DNA from: an uncultured Clostridia bacterium | GTDB taxonomy: Bacteria > Bacillota > Clostridia > Lachnospirales > CAG-274 | Reading direction: 5' to 3' | NCBI GenBank assembly: GCA_947628755.1 | Contig: CANRBC010000007.1 | Location: 1 to 64,000 of the forward strand | DNA: 64,000 nt | Shown: positions 8,292 to 16,495 of the stretch, in pieces | Position numbering within the stretch: the first letter of the stretch is position 1 | How the letters are laid out: each line of letters opens with the position of its first letter | The notes under the pieces: generated by a model | The model's input: the letters and a program-made list of their open reading frames with translations, nothing else | What the model was told of the DNA's origin: nothing | Databases searched by the model: none | Made by a program: the position numbers and the translations under genes

Positions 8292-9398
8292 ATGCAGGAA
8301 AACAAAAATAAAGCGCCTTTCAGAGTGACGTTCCATGAGCATGCAAGACTTGCCATTTACTTTAGCGCAGTAGCTATTATTTCTATAATTTATCTGAGCT
8401 TTGCAGTATCATCTCTCTATAAGTCCAAGGCAAAGGATGACAGCAGATGGGAAAACTGGCAGCACTACAACGACCCCGAAAGCGTACAGCTTATAGAAGA
8501 GAGAAGCGTAAACGCAACTCCCGTAACTGTAGGCACATATTTTGAAAACATAAGAGAAATGAGTATAAAAAACTCTACATTCAGAGTAGAGCTTGTGGTA
8601 TGGTTCAAATGGAAGGGAGATCCTGAGCTGGATATGGCAAATCACATAAGGGTATACAGAGGCACTATAAACAAGTATACCATTGTGGAGGAGCAGCACA
8701 AGGGCGAGGATCACTACCAGAGAGCCCAGATGGACGTAACCGTAAACGAGGGCTTTGACACTACAAGATTTCCCCTTGGCTCTTATGCTTTAAAGGTATA
8801 TATAGAGCCTACATACTCCATAGACAGAGTTAAATTCATAGCCGATGAGAAAAGCGATATGAACGAGGCTTATGACCTTCCGGGATATGTTCTTATGAGA
8901 TATGACACAGGTATACACAATATTATATATGACACAAACTACGGCGATCCCGATATGGAGGGAAAAAAGGCAGCCAATACGGAGCATCTTACAAGACTTG
9001 AAATAACAAGAAAAGGCTTCGGCACGTATGCCAAGTGCTTCATAGCTCTTATAGGCACGCTTACATGGATATTCATAGTAATGTACATAAATACATATCA
9101 CAAAGTAGACCCGTTGGGCATGATACCCGCCGCTTTATTCGGTACTGTTACCAATATTACGGTAGGCGCAAGTATGCTTCCCGATACGCTTGGTCTCGGA
9201 CTTCTGGAGTTTGTGAATATGTGGGGCGTTATGACCATAATAGCCGGTACTGTTACGGTCATTAACGTAAACCGAATAAGAAACAAGTGGGAGGACAAGC
9301 ACTATGCCTCTAAATTTGGACGGGTTATGTTTCTGGAGATACTTTTCTTTACTGTACTGGGGCATATCATAATGCCGCTTATGGCTTGGCGTCATTGA
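8292..9398 (+). CDS. Pentameric ligand-gated ion channel-like membrane protein
   Basis: A 368-aa membrane protein. It has a helix at about 16-40, an extracytoplasmic beta-rich region (about 60-235) and four more helices. Features recalling the Cys-loop receptor superfamily are VTVGTYFENIREMSIKNSTF with VVWFKW shortly after (GLIC/ELIC-like first strands), FDTTRFPLGSYALKVYIE (the FPxDxQxL turn) and, after the first core helix, LFGTVTNITVGASMLPDT (an M2-like segment with the LP turn), then a third helix. The extra N-terminal helix is atypical for channels of known structure. A K+ channel gene follows at 31 bp. I infer a ligand sensor or channel; the ligand is unknown. A non-channel relative of the same fold is the main alternative. 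Confidence 0.6.
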   Translation: MQENKNKAPFRVTFHEHARLAIYFSAVAIISIIYLSFAVSSLYKSKAKDDSRWENWQHYNDPESVQLIEERSVNATPVTVGTYFENIREMSIKNSTFRVELVVWFKWKGDPELDMANHIRVYRGTINKYTIVEEQHKGEDHYQRAQMDVTVNEGFDTTRFPLGSYALKVYIEPTYSIDRVKFIADEKSDMNEAYDLPGYVLMRYDTGIHNIIYDTNYGDPDMEGKKAANTEHLTRLEITRKGFGTYAKCFIALIGTLTWIFIVMYINTYHKVDPLGMIPAALFGTVTNITVGASMLPDTLGLGLLEFVNMWGVMTIIAGTVTVINVNRIRNKWEDKHYASKFGRVMFLEILFFTVLGHIIMPLMAWRH

Positions 9399-9429
9399 TA
9401 TACGGCTGAAAAATAAAGGGGGATATTTT

Positions 9430-10194
9430 ATGCGGCAGGTAATTTATGATGTAATAAAACAATCCAACAGCAACGACAGAACCAACAAGCTCTATGACTA
9501 TTTTATATGTATAGTGGCATTTTTCAGTATAATTCCGCTTATGTCAAAGAGGGATTTTGAAATTTTCCATGTTATGGATACCGTAACGGTGTATATACTT
9601 TTTGCCGATTATGTATTCAGATGGATGACCTATGATCTTAGGATAAAGAAGGGGAATATGAGCTTTTTGCTCTATCCCTTTATGCCTTATTCCCTTTTAG
9701 ACCTTTTATCACTTCTCCCGTCGCTGGGACTTGTGAGCCAGAGCTTCAGGGTACTGAGGATGCTCAGAATATTTAAGATACTGAGGTATTCAAAGAGCTT
9801 CAACTATATACTCCATGCCTTTGAAAAGGAAAAGAACACTCTTTCCTCCGTGCTTATACTGGCGCTGGGCTATATATTCGTATCTGCTCTTATTATGTTT
9901 TCATACGAGCCGGAAACCTTCAGCGACTTTTTTGCCGCTTTGTATTGGGCAACTACCGCCCTTACTACCGTAGGCTATGGCGATGTATATCCCAAGACGG
10001 ATATAGGAAGACTTATAAGTATGATTTCGTCGCTGTTCGGTATAGCCGTTATAGCTCTTCCCGCAGGTATTATCACCGCCAGCTTTGTAGATGAGATAAA
10101 TATGGAAAAGGAGGCTGCTGCAGAAGCAGACGAAGGCTCTAAAATAGACCGTATTATTGAAAAGAGAATGGAGGCTGACGATGATGAACAATAA
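9430..10194 (+). CDS. Voltage-gated-type potassium channel (six-helix Kv/KvAP class)
   Basis: A 254-aa K+ channel subunit. Helices S1-S4 are followed by a pore loop and S6. S4 carries regularly spaced arginines (FRVLRMLRIFKILRYSK, about 117-133), and the selectivity filter is a canonical TTVGYGD (about 179-185) preceded by the ALYWATTALT pore helix. The glycine/proline-containing S6 (IALPAGIIT) and an acidic C-terminal tail complete the architecture. GGGGGA precedes the ATG. It lies between the receptor-like gene and an ECF-S-like gene with which it overlaps, so the three are probably co-translated. The S4 charge pattern implies voltage sensing. Confidence 0.92.
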   Translation: MRQVIYDVIKQSNSNDRTNKLYDYFICIVAFFSIIPLMSKRDFEIFHVMDTVTVYILFADYVFRWMTYDLRIKKGNMSFLLYPFMPYSLLDLLSLLPSLGLVSQSFRVLRMLRIFKILRYSKSFNYILHAFEKEKNTLSSVLILALGYIFVSALIMFSYEPETFSDFFAALYWATTALTTVGYGDVYPKTDIGRLISMISSLFGIAVIALPAGIITASFVDEINMEKEAAAEADEGSKIDRIIEKRMEADDDEQ

Positions 10195-10738
10195 ATGGCG
10201 TTACTTTATCATTATGCTTCTGGGCGTTATTATGAACGAAGGTCTAAGCCTGCTCGCCGAGCCATATCCCGTATGGCTGGACGTAAGCGGCACAGCTCTT
10301 GCCGCTATTGTGCTTGAGCCTGCGGCGGGACTTATTGTAGGTCTTGTCAACAACTTTTGCATAGCTCTTTTCAAATACGACCAGACAACTCTTATATATT
10401 ATTGCGTAAGTGCTGCCGTTGCCGTTATAGTAGGCAACATTGTAAAAAATAAAGAGGGAAAAATAACTCTGAACGGCGTGCTTTTGGCAATATTGCTTGT
10501 AATAATAGTATCTACGGCTCTTTCCTCCGCTATTACTATATGGCAGAGCGGCGGCGTATCCAATGCCGCCTTTGAACAGGTGTGGTTTGAAAGATTCAGA
10601 GCAAGGGGTATGCACCCGTATATTGCCTGTACTCTTACTACATTTATAATAAAGATATATGATACTTTGGCAACCGCAGTTATTATAGGCATTGTATATA
10701 TACTGCTGCCAAAGAAATTAAAGTATAAGCCTACCTGA
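10181..10738 (+). CDS. ECF-transporter S-component-like membrane protein
   Basis: A 185-aa protein with about five or six membrane helices. The segment VWLDVSGTALAAIVLEPAAGLIVGLVNN follows the pattern LDxxGTxxAAxxxGPxxGxxVGxxxN seen in ECF substrate-binding components and in the 5TM input domains of some sensors. I chose the ATG at 10181, with GGAGG seven bases upstream, over a TTG farther up; it overlaps the K+ channel gene by 14 bp, so coupling is likely. No EcfA/EcfT partner lies in the window. Substrate and role are unknown, and pairing with two channel-like proteins is unusual. Confidence 0.6.
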   Translation: MMNNKWRYFIIMLLGVIMNEGLSLLAEPYPVWLDVSGTALAAIVLEPAAGLIVGLVNNFCIALFKYDQTTLIYYCVSAAVAVIVGNIVKNKEGKITLNGVLLAILLVIIVSTALSSAITIWQSGGVSNAAFEQVWFERFRARGMHPYIACTLTTFIIKIYDTLATAVIIGIVYILLPKKLKYKPT

Positions 10739-10799
10739 TAAAAACAGGGCTTAATTAAAAAGGCGTGGCGTTGAAATTTGGTTTATATGAGTTGTTTAT

Positions 10800-11105
10800 C
10801 GACCCTTCAGTCAGCGCAGTTCAAAGTCTTATTATTTCAAAGGTTTTGGCTGCGCTGACAGCTTCATTGCACAGAAGAAGTATCTGACAGCCGCAGGCTG
10901 GCTTTTGCCGTAGGCAAAAGTGCTGAACCTTCTCTGAAGGGACGCCTTAGGTATATGCTTGCCAAAGTAGTTTACTTACTTTGAAAGACGATACCTGAGC
11001 TGTAGCCAATACCCCAGCCTCCCCTAGCCTTGCAATAAAACGCAACGTGTTTTATTGCAGGCGTCGGAGGGGAGGGGAACCATGCGAAGCATGGTGGAAG
11101 GGTCG
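10800..11105. mobile_element. 306-bp MITE-like element with terminal inverted repeats
   Basis: The ends are perfect 9-bp inverted repeats (CGACCCTTC at 10800-10808 and GAAGGGTCG at 11097-11105), with further similarity just outside (TTTAT/ATAAA). Inside are several hairpins: GTCAGCGCAG/CTGCGCTGAC, CTTTTGCC-GTA-GGCAAAAG and a long stem TTGCAATAAAAC/GTTTTATTGCA set within CCTCCCC/GGGGAGG. No reading frame is present. Its right end resembles the repeat at 348-482. It lies between two convergent transcripts and is probably a non-autonomous element; no transposase is in the window. Confidence 0.6.
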
Positions 11106-11159
11106 TTATAAAGTAAATAATGTTATACTAAGATAAACAAAAATTTCCCCACAAATCAA

Positions 11160-11215
11160 ATAAAGCTGCTCCATTATGACCAACCTTTTGCCGAAAAATC
11201 ATAATGGGACAGCCT
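11160..11215 (-). terminator. Terminator of the 121-aa gene
   Basis: Near-perfect arms (GCTGCTCCATTATGA paired with TCATAATGGGACAGC) about 20 bases apart lie just downstream of the minus-strand gene ending at 11228. Confidence 0.65.
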
Positions 11216-11227
11216 TTTTGACTTTAT

Positions 11228-11593
11228 TTAATTTTGTTCACACACTTCTATATTTGTAATATTGTTCAGTTCATGAGCTATGATATACTTATTTGTTTTT
11301 ATGCACACCATATTTCTGGCGTTTCTGCCGATGAACTCACCCTCGAAATTAGTATTGGCGGTAGTTGTGATTTTAATGTGCATACCTCTTTTGAAAGTAC
11401 TGCCGTGAAAATCAAGCCTATCCAGAGGGAAAAGAGCGTAGCATCTGTTCATGACCGCTGTTACGTCCTTGTTTATGGCGGAAACCTTTTTAAGTATAGA
11501 GCGTATCTTAAGTATATTGTTGATAAACCATGTTATACAAAATGCCAGAAGCGCGGCATATAAAATTTCCTCAAAAGTCAATCCGATATTCAT
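11228..11593 (-). CDS. Small membrane-anchored protein of unknown function
   Basis: A 121-aa protein I do not recognise. One N-terminal hydrophobic helix (about 8-28) is followed by a basic segment and, from about residue 68, a compact beta-rich part (GMHIKITTTANTNFEGEFIG, then CIKTNKYIIAHEL and NITNIEV). That strand pattern could be a small beta-barrel, but I cannot assign a family. GGGAGGTG precedes the ATG. A promoter-like pair (TTGCAA, TATACT) lies just upstream, so it is probably transcribed alone. Confidence 0.75.
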   Translation of the reverse strand: MNIGLTFEEILYAALLAFCITWFINNILKIRSILKKVSAINKDVTAVMNRCYALFPLDRLDFHGSTFKRGMHIKITTTANTNFEGEFIGRNARNMVCIKTNKYIIAHELNNITNIEVCEQN

Positions 11594-11615
11594 ATTACAC
11601 CTCCCGAGTAAATAA

Positions 11616-11643
11616 AGTATAACACAAATTACAAAATTTGCAA
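11616..11643 (-). promoter_or_regulatory. Promoter of the 121-aa gene
   Basis: On the minus strand TTGCAA (11643-11638) and TATACT (11621-11616) are 16 bp apart, about 25 bp from the start codon. Confidence 0.5.
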
Positions 11644-11651
11644 CAGTTTTT

Positions 11652-12899
11652 TTATTTCTGAGAAACCTTCCAAAGCATATTGTTTACAAACTGCTTTGCG
11701 GTACGTCCGGACCTGCCCTTTTGCTTAAGCTCCCATGCCATTGCCTCAGAGCGGAGAAGCTCCTCGTCCATAATAAGTCCCTGCTCCTTAGCTATGCCCT
11801 TTACTATCTCTATATATTCCTTGGGCGTAGGCTTGGGGTAGGATATAGTTATGCCGAAGCGGTCGGAAAGGGACAGCTTCTCGTTAAGGGTATCCTGAGT
11901 GTGTATTTCGGCGTCATTGCTGCCGGAGGAACGGTCAGTCCACTTCTCCTGTATTATATGACGTCTGTTACTCGTTGCGTAGAAAAGCACATTGTCGGGC
12001 TGACCCTCAGAGCCGCCCTCCAGAAGTGATTTCATGTATTTATACTGTATCTCATTTTCATCAAAGGACAAATCGTCTATGAATATAATGAATTTTCTTC
12101 CTCTGTGTCTTATGAGCTTGAGTATATCGGGGAGCTTTGCTATTTGCTCCTTTGTTATCTCCACTATTCGCAGTCCCATGTCAAAGTATTCGTTTACAAG
12201 AGCCTTTACGGAGGAGGACTTGCCCGTGCCTCTTGCGCCTACAAGAAGCACATTGTTTGCTCTGTAGCCCTTTAGGAAAGCAAGGGTGTTGTCTATAAGC
12301 TGCTTTGTCTGAGCCTCATAGCCTATAAGCTCTCCGAATGTAATGGGGTCGGGATAATCTACGCCTACAAGAGCCTTGCGCTTGTCGTTATAGCGGAAAG
12401 ACTTATATATGGATATGTCGCCGCAGCCGTATTTGTTATGAAAAGCTATTACGTCGTCTATGGTATAGCTTCTGCAAAAATCCGCTGTATTTCCTTTGCT
12501 CACAGGCTTATAGTCGGTTATTTCCTTAAGCACGCCTTCTATATGGCTGCTGCCTGGAAGAGCCGACAAGTCAATATCCGCAAGACTGTTTATTATATCG
12601 ATATCCGCCTTTGCCAGCTTATACAGAGAGCTTCCCTTTACATCTGCGTTGTTCTCGCAGAAAAGCGTAAATGTATTTTCATCTCTGAGCATAAGATGAA
12701 GTATATAGCTCTTGAAAAGATTCCCCTTGAAGCCGCTTTTTTCAGCCATTTCTGTCAGCCTTGTCACAAGCAGCGAAAGAGCTGTCAGATTATCCTGCTC
12801 GGTAAGAATATCCCTTAAAATATCTATTATCTTATCGTGCTTTATATTATTATAAACTGTAAGCGAATTGATTTGTTCGGGAATTTTGCTCATATTCAT
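11652..12899 (-). CDS. DUF815-family AAA-type ATPase
   Basis: A 415-aa ATPase of the DUF815 group. The conserved YEAQTKQLIDNT lead-in precedes Walker A GARGTGKSS (about residue 220), then the Walker B-like FIIFIDDLSFDE, a sensor-type FYATSNRRH and the LSLSDRFGITISYPKPT segment typical of the family. The role is unknown: a remodelling ATPase without an identified substrate. The start is the ATG preceded by GGAG, which lies in the end of the upstream decarboxylase gene. The 6-bp gap between the two implies one transcript. Confidence 0.9.
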   Translation of the reverse strand: MNMSKIPEQINSLTVYNNIKHDKIIDILRDILTEQDNLTALSLLVTRLTEMAEKSGFKGNLFKSYILHLMLRDENTFTLFCENNADVKGSSLYKLAKADIDIINSLADIDLSALPGSSHIEGVLKEITDYKPVSKGNTADFCRSYTIDDVIAFHNKYGCGDISIYKSFRYNDKRKALVGVDYPDPITFGELIGYEAQTKQLIDNTLAFLKGYRANNVLLVGARGTGKSSSVKALVNEYFDMGLRIVEITKEQIAKLPDILKLIRHRGRKFIIFIDDLSFDENEIQYKYMKSLLEGGSEGQPDNVLFYATSNRRHIIQEKWTDRSSGSNDAEIHTQDTLNEKLSLSDRFGITISYPKPTPKEYIEIVKGIAKEQGLIMDEELLRSEAMAWELKQKGRSGRTAKQFVNNMLWKVSQK

Positions 12900-12905
12900 A
12901 CTTAT

Positions 12906-14306
12906 TTACTCCTGTACTATGGTAATACTGCCGTTTTCTGCGCCTATGACGGATATACCCGCCGCCTTAAGCTGTCTTATGGTCTCTATGCTTTCCTTTG
13001 TTATAATCTGCCCCATAGGTATCAATGGTATACCAGGAGGATATGGAATAACGGAGGAAGCGGCTATTCTGCCTATTGCATCCTCATAGCCCACTGTCTC
13101 CCTTTTGCTGAACCATACGTCTCTTGGCGTCATTTTGGGTATAGATACCGGCGCAGCGGATAAGGGTATCCTTTCTATGAATTTTCTTTCGTATTTTTTG
13201 TCAAGCTCCGTTATTGCCTTTACGAATTTCTTTATGCCCTTGGAGTCGTCTGCAACGGTCGTAAGGGCGACTATGTGGTGAAGTCCCGCAAGCTCTATTC
13301 TTATATTGTATTTGTCCAAAAGGAGCTTTCCAAGCTCTACGCCTGTAAGCTCTGTCCTTACCATTATAGTGAATTTGCTTATATCCACATCTGCTATATG
13401 GCATTGTCCCTTTATGCTGTCGTTTACCAGCTTAAGGGTCTTGCAGTGAGCAAGCTCGTGGCGGGCTTCCTTTAGAATCTGTATATAGGAGGAAAAGAGA
13501 TTCTTATCCTTACTGAGCAGCTCCCTTGCGTGGTCCACAGACGCCATAATGGGATAGGATGGACTTGTGGTATTTATCATAGACATTGCTTCTTTTATTC
13601 TGGATTCGTCTATTCTGCCGCCTTTAATACTAAGCACCGCACTTTGATTAAGACAGGGCAATGTTTTGTGCCAGCTGTTTACCACAACGTCTGCGCCCTG
13701 TGATATGGCGGAGGCGGGAAAAACATCCGAAAATATAAAATGAGCGCCGTGACATTCGTCAACTATAAGTATGGAATTGTGCTTGTGTACAATGTCCGCG
13801 ATAGTTCTGACATCACAGGTAAAGCCCTCATAGGTAGGGCTTGTTATTATCATTGCCTTAATATCATAGCTTTCAAAAGCTCTGAATATATCTCTTATGC
13901 TTATTCCTCCGCAAAGTCCCTCTTCTGTTATCTGCGGTGAAATATATATGGGATTTACCCCTGCCATTATAAGTCCGTTATACACGCTTTTGTGACAGTT
14001 GCTTGCTACAAGCACATTATCTCCGGGCTCGCAGCAGGCAAGTACGGAAGCCATCATTCCGCCTGTGCCTCCGTTTACGGATATATAAGAGCTGTCTGCG
14101 CCTATAAGCTCTGCCAGAGCCTTTTGAGCGTCTGCGATTATGCCTTCGGGTATATGCAGATTGTCTGTGCCTTCGGTTTCCGTATAATCATATAGTCTGA
14201 AATCATAGGGCATGAACCTTATGTTTCTCTTGTGCCCGGGCGTATGGAGAGGATATGCGTTCTTTTCCTCAAGCTCCCGTAGCTTATCAAAAATATAAGC
14301 TGACAT
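12906..14306 (-). CDS. Orn/Lys/Arg decarboxylase-family PLP enzyme
   Basis: A 466-aa fold-type I PLP enzyme of the group containing Bacillus SpeA (arginine decarboxylase) and YaaO. Visible motifs are the N-terminal PLHTPGHKRN, the cofactor-pocket NGGTGGMMASVLA, the DECHGAHF aspartate/histidine pair and the lysine-bearing NSWHKTLPCLNQSAVL. Length suits the short Firmicute form without the wing domain. The substrate (arginine, lysine or ornithine) cannot be decided from sequence; a polyamine role is inferred. A consensus promoter lies about 70 bp upstream, and DUF815 follows in the same transcript. Confidence 0.9.
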   Translation of the reverse strand: MSAYIFDKLRELEEKNAYPLHTPGHKRNIRFMPYDFRLYDYTETEGTDNLHIPEGIIADAQKALAELIGADSSYISVNGGTGGMMASVLACCEPGDNVLVASNCHKSVYNGLIMAGVNPIYISPQITEEGLCGGISIRDIFRAFESYDIKAMIITSPTYEGFTCDVRTIADIVHKHNSILIVDECHGAHFIFSDVFPASAISQGADVVVNSWHKTLPCLNQSAVLSIKGGRIDESRIKEAMSMINTTSPSYPIMASVDHARELLSKDKNLFSSYIQILKEARHELAHCKTLKLVNDSIKGQCHIADVDISKFTIMVRTELTGVELGKLLLDKYNIRIELAGLHHIVALTTVADDSKGIKKFVKAITELDKKYERKFIERIPLSAAPVSIPKMTPRDVWFSKRETVGYEDAIGRIAASSVIPYPPGIPLIPMGQIITKESIETIRQLKAAGISVIGAENGSITIVQE

Positions 14307-14372
14307 AATAAAAACCCCTTCCCAATTTACATTGCTTTTGATTACCGTCTCTTTAAAAGCCTATTTCATATT

Positions 14373-14401
14373 ATTATACTAAAAATAGCTGTAAATGTCA
14401 A
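14373..14401 (-). promoter_or_regulatory. Sigma-A promoter of the decarboxylase/DUF815 operon
   Basis: On the minus strand TTGACA (14401-14396) and TATAAT (14378-14373) are exactly 17 bp apart. Confidence 0.75.
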
Positions 14402-14476
14402 ATTTGATGAATTGCAGTCATATATTGGCAATATATAAGGCTTGCAGGGGTATAGGCATATATAAATATAAAATTA

Positions 14477-14505
14477 TTTACAAAAAATTAATTTTAGTGT
14501 ACTAT
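14477..14505 (+). promoter_or_regulatory. Probable promoter of the yqeG-aroE-aroK-pdp cluster
   Basis: TTTACA (14477-14482) and TACTAT (14500-14505) are separated by 17 bp, about 25 bp before the yqeG start. Confidence 0.5.
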
Positions 14506-14529
14506 TATATTATAAGACGAGGTGATAAA

Positions 14530-15051
14530 ATGCTAAAATTTCTATATCCCCATGAATACATATCCTCTGTATTTGAAATGACTGCCGATAAAATAAAGGC
14601 TCTTGATATAGATACGGTAGTGTTCGATATAGACAACACCCTTGTGCCCTATTGGATAAAAGTACCCGATGAAAGGCTTAAGGCTTATTTCAGCTCTCTT
14701 AACCAAGCGGGTATAAAAACGGCGGTGCTTTCCAACAGCAAGGAGGAAAGGAGCAAGGTATTCTGCGCCTCTGTAAATATGCCCTATATATACAGGGCAG
14801 GCAAGCCCGGAATAAAGGGCTTTAAAAGACTTATGGATAAAATAGGCTCAGAGCCGAAGCGCTCCATGATAATGGGGGATCAGATTTTTACCGACGTGTG
14901 GTGCGGCAACAGAGCAGGAGCATATTCCGTACTGGTAAAGCAGGTAAGTCCCAAGGACGAGCTTATAACTGCGCCTAAACGTCCCTTTGAGAAAATAGTC
15001 ATAAAAATGTATATGAGATACTGTAAAAAACACGGAGGTCATTATGAATAG
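14530..15051 (+). CDS. yqeG: YqeG-family HAD phosphatase
   Basis: A 173-aa HAD superfamily IIIA phosphatase of the YqeG type. The nucleophile motif is FDIDNTLVPYW, motif II lies in AVLSNSKEER, and the lysine and acidic motifs are GKPGIKGFKRL and MIMGDQIFTDVWCGNRAG. I moved the start to the ATG after GAGGTGA at 14530, since family members begin MLKFLYPHEY-like. The relatives' proposed substrates are phosphoglycerol/phosphatidyl compounds; here this is unproven. It overlaps aroE by 8 bp. Confidence 0.92.
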   Translation: MLKFLYPHEYISSVFEMTADKIKALDIDTVVFDIDNTLVPYWIKVPDERLKAYFSSLNQAGIKTAVLSNSKEERSKVFCASVNMPYIYRAGKPGIKGFKRLMDKIGSEPKRSMIMGDQIFTDVWCGNRAGAYSVLVKQVSPKDELITAPKRPFEKIVIKMYMRYCKKHGGHYE

Positions 15052-15931
15052 CATAAACACAGCTGTAAAGGGAACTACCGAGGTATATGCGGTAATAGGC
15101 TGTCCCGTTCACCACAGCTTCAGTCCCGTCATACACAATACAATGGCGGCAATTACGGGAAAGGACATTATATACACAGCCATGGAGGTGCAGCCCGATG
15201 AGCTTAGCTCGGCAATAAGGGGTGCCCACGCTCTCGGCATAAGGGGTATCAATGTGACTGTACCCCATAAGATAGCGGTCATGGAGGAGCTTTGCCATAT
15301 AGACAAAAATGCAAGAGTTATAAATGCAGTCAATACCCTTAAATATACGGAAAAGGGATACGAGGGCTACAATACCGATGTAATAGGCGTGTACTACGCC
15401 ATAAAAAACAGAGGCTTTGACATAAAGGACAAAAACGTACTGCTTCTGGGCGCAGGAGGCGCAGGAAATGCCTGCGCGGTCATGGCAGGGGATAAGGGCT
15501 GCAAAAAACTGTACATAGCCAACAGAACGGTGGAAAAGGCAAAGGGACTTGCAAATACTGTAAGCAGTAATTACGGCTGCAGCGCCGAGGCAATGTCATT
15601 GGAGGATATATACGACATAGACGCTGTGGATATAGTCATTAATTCGACTGTAATGGGCTTTGGAAATAATATCGGTATCAGTCCTATAAGGGATAAGAGC
15701 TTTTTTAAGGCTAAAAATGTGGAGCTGGTATTCGATGCGGTATATACGCCATGGGAAACACAGCTGCTCAAGGATGCGGCAGAGTGCAATGTGACTGCCC
15801 TCAACGGCTTTGATATGCTTGTGTATCAGGCTGTGGCGGCAGAGGAAATATGGTTTGACCAGAACTTTGACAAGGAGCTTAAAGAGGAGCTTTGCGCAGC
15901 GCTTAGAAAATATTACAGGGAGAATTTATGA
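15044..15931 (+). CDS. aroE: Shikimate dehydrogenase
   Basis: Reduces 3-dehydroshikimate to shikimate with NADPH in aromatic amino acid synthesis. The substrate-binding HHSFSPVIHN and NVTVPHK (catalytic Lys) motifs lie in the N-terminal half. The nucleotide-binding GAGGAGNACAV and ANRTVEKA segments follow, and NGFDMLVYQ is near the C-terminus. At 295 residues the length is normal. GGAGG precedes the ATG, which overlaps yqeG. aroK starts two bases after the stop, so the two shikimate genes are co-transcribed. Confidence 0.96.
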   Translation: MNSINTAVKGTTEVYAVIGCPVHHSFSPVIHNTMAAITGKDIIYTAMEVQPDELSSAIRGAHALGIRGINVTVPHKIAVMEELCHIDKNARVINAVNTLKYTEKGYEGYNTDVIGVYYAIKNRGFDIKDKNVLLLGAGGAGNACAVMAGDKGCKKLYIANRTVEKAKGLANTVSSNYGCSAEAMSLEDIYDIDAVDIVINSTVMGFGNNIGISPIRDKSFFKAKNVELVFDAVYTPWETQLLKDAAECNVTALNGFDMLVYQAVAAEEIWFDQNFDKELKEELCAALRKYYRENL

Positions 15932-15932
15932 A

Positions 15933-16442
15933 ATGAAAAGGAATATAGTGCTTATAGGATTTATGGGAAGCGGAAAAACAAGCGTGGGAAAAAGACTTTC
16001 CATAAACCTTAAAAGAGAATTTATAGACATGGACGACTTTATTGAAAAAAGAGAGGGCATGACAGTAAACGAGATATTTGAAAAGAAAGGCGAGCAGAGC
16101 TTCAGAGAAATGGAAAGGGAGCTATGCAGGCGCTTTGCCGTACCAAAGGGCAAAATAATAGCCACGGGAGGCGGAGTTATTAAAAATGCCGAAAATGTTG
16201 AAAATCTCAAAAAGGGCGGTGTTATAGTATATCTCAGCTCATCTCCCGAAAGGATAGCCTACAATCTGCGCTTCGATAACTCCAGACCTCTCCTTGCAGG
16301 AGAAAACAAGGAGAAAAAAATAGCCGCTCTTATGGAGGAAAGAAAAGGTCTTTATGAAAACTGCGCAGACATAACAATAGACGTGTCCGATATGAATCTG
16401 GACGGAACCTTAAAGGAAATATACAGAGCGCTGGATTTGTAA
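15933..16442 (+). CDS. aroK: Shikimate kinase
   Basis: Phosphorylates shikimate at the 3-hydroxyl using ATP. The P-loop is GFMGSGKTSVGKRL (residues about 8-21). The shikimate-binding DMDDFIE, the second-base FREME and the ATGGGVIKN motif are all present, and the lid arginines lie around NLRFDNSRPLL. The start is set at 15933, after GGGAG, because the longer open frame only reads back into aroE. At 169 residues it is standard for the family. Confidence 0.96.
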   Translation: MKRNIVLIGFMGSGKTSVGKRLSINLKREFIDMDDFIEKREGMTVNEIFEKKGEQSFREMERELCRRFAVPKGKIIATGGGVIKNAENVENLKKGGVIVYLSSSPERIAYNLRFDNSRPLLAGENKEKKIAALMEERKGLYENCADITIDVSDMNLDGTLKEIYRALDL

Positions 16443-16495
16443 AAGCGCAGGCGCTTACAGATATGGCGGTACAGCCGTTTAAGGAGGGTTGTTTT

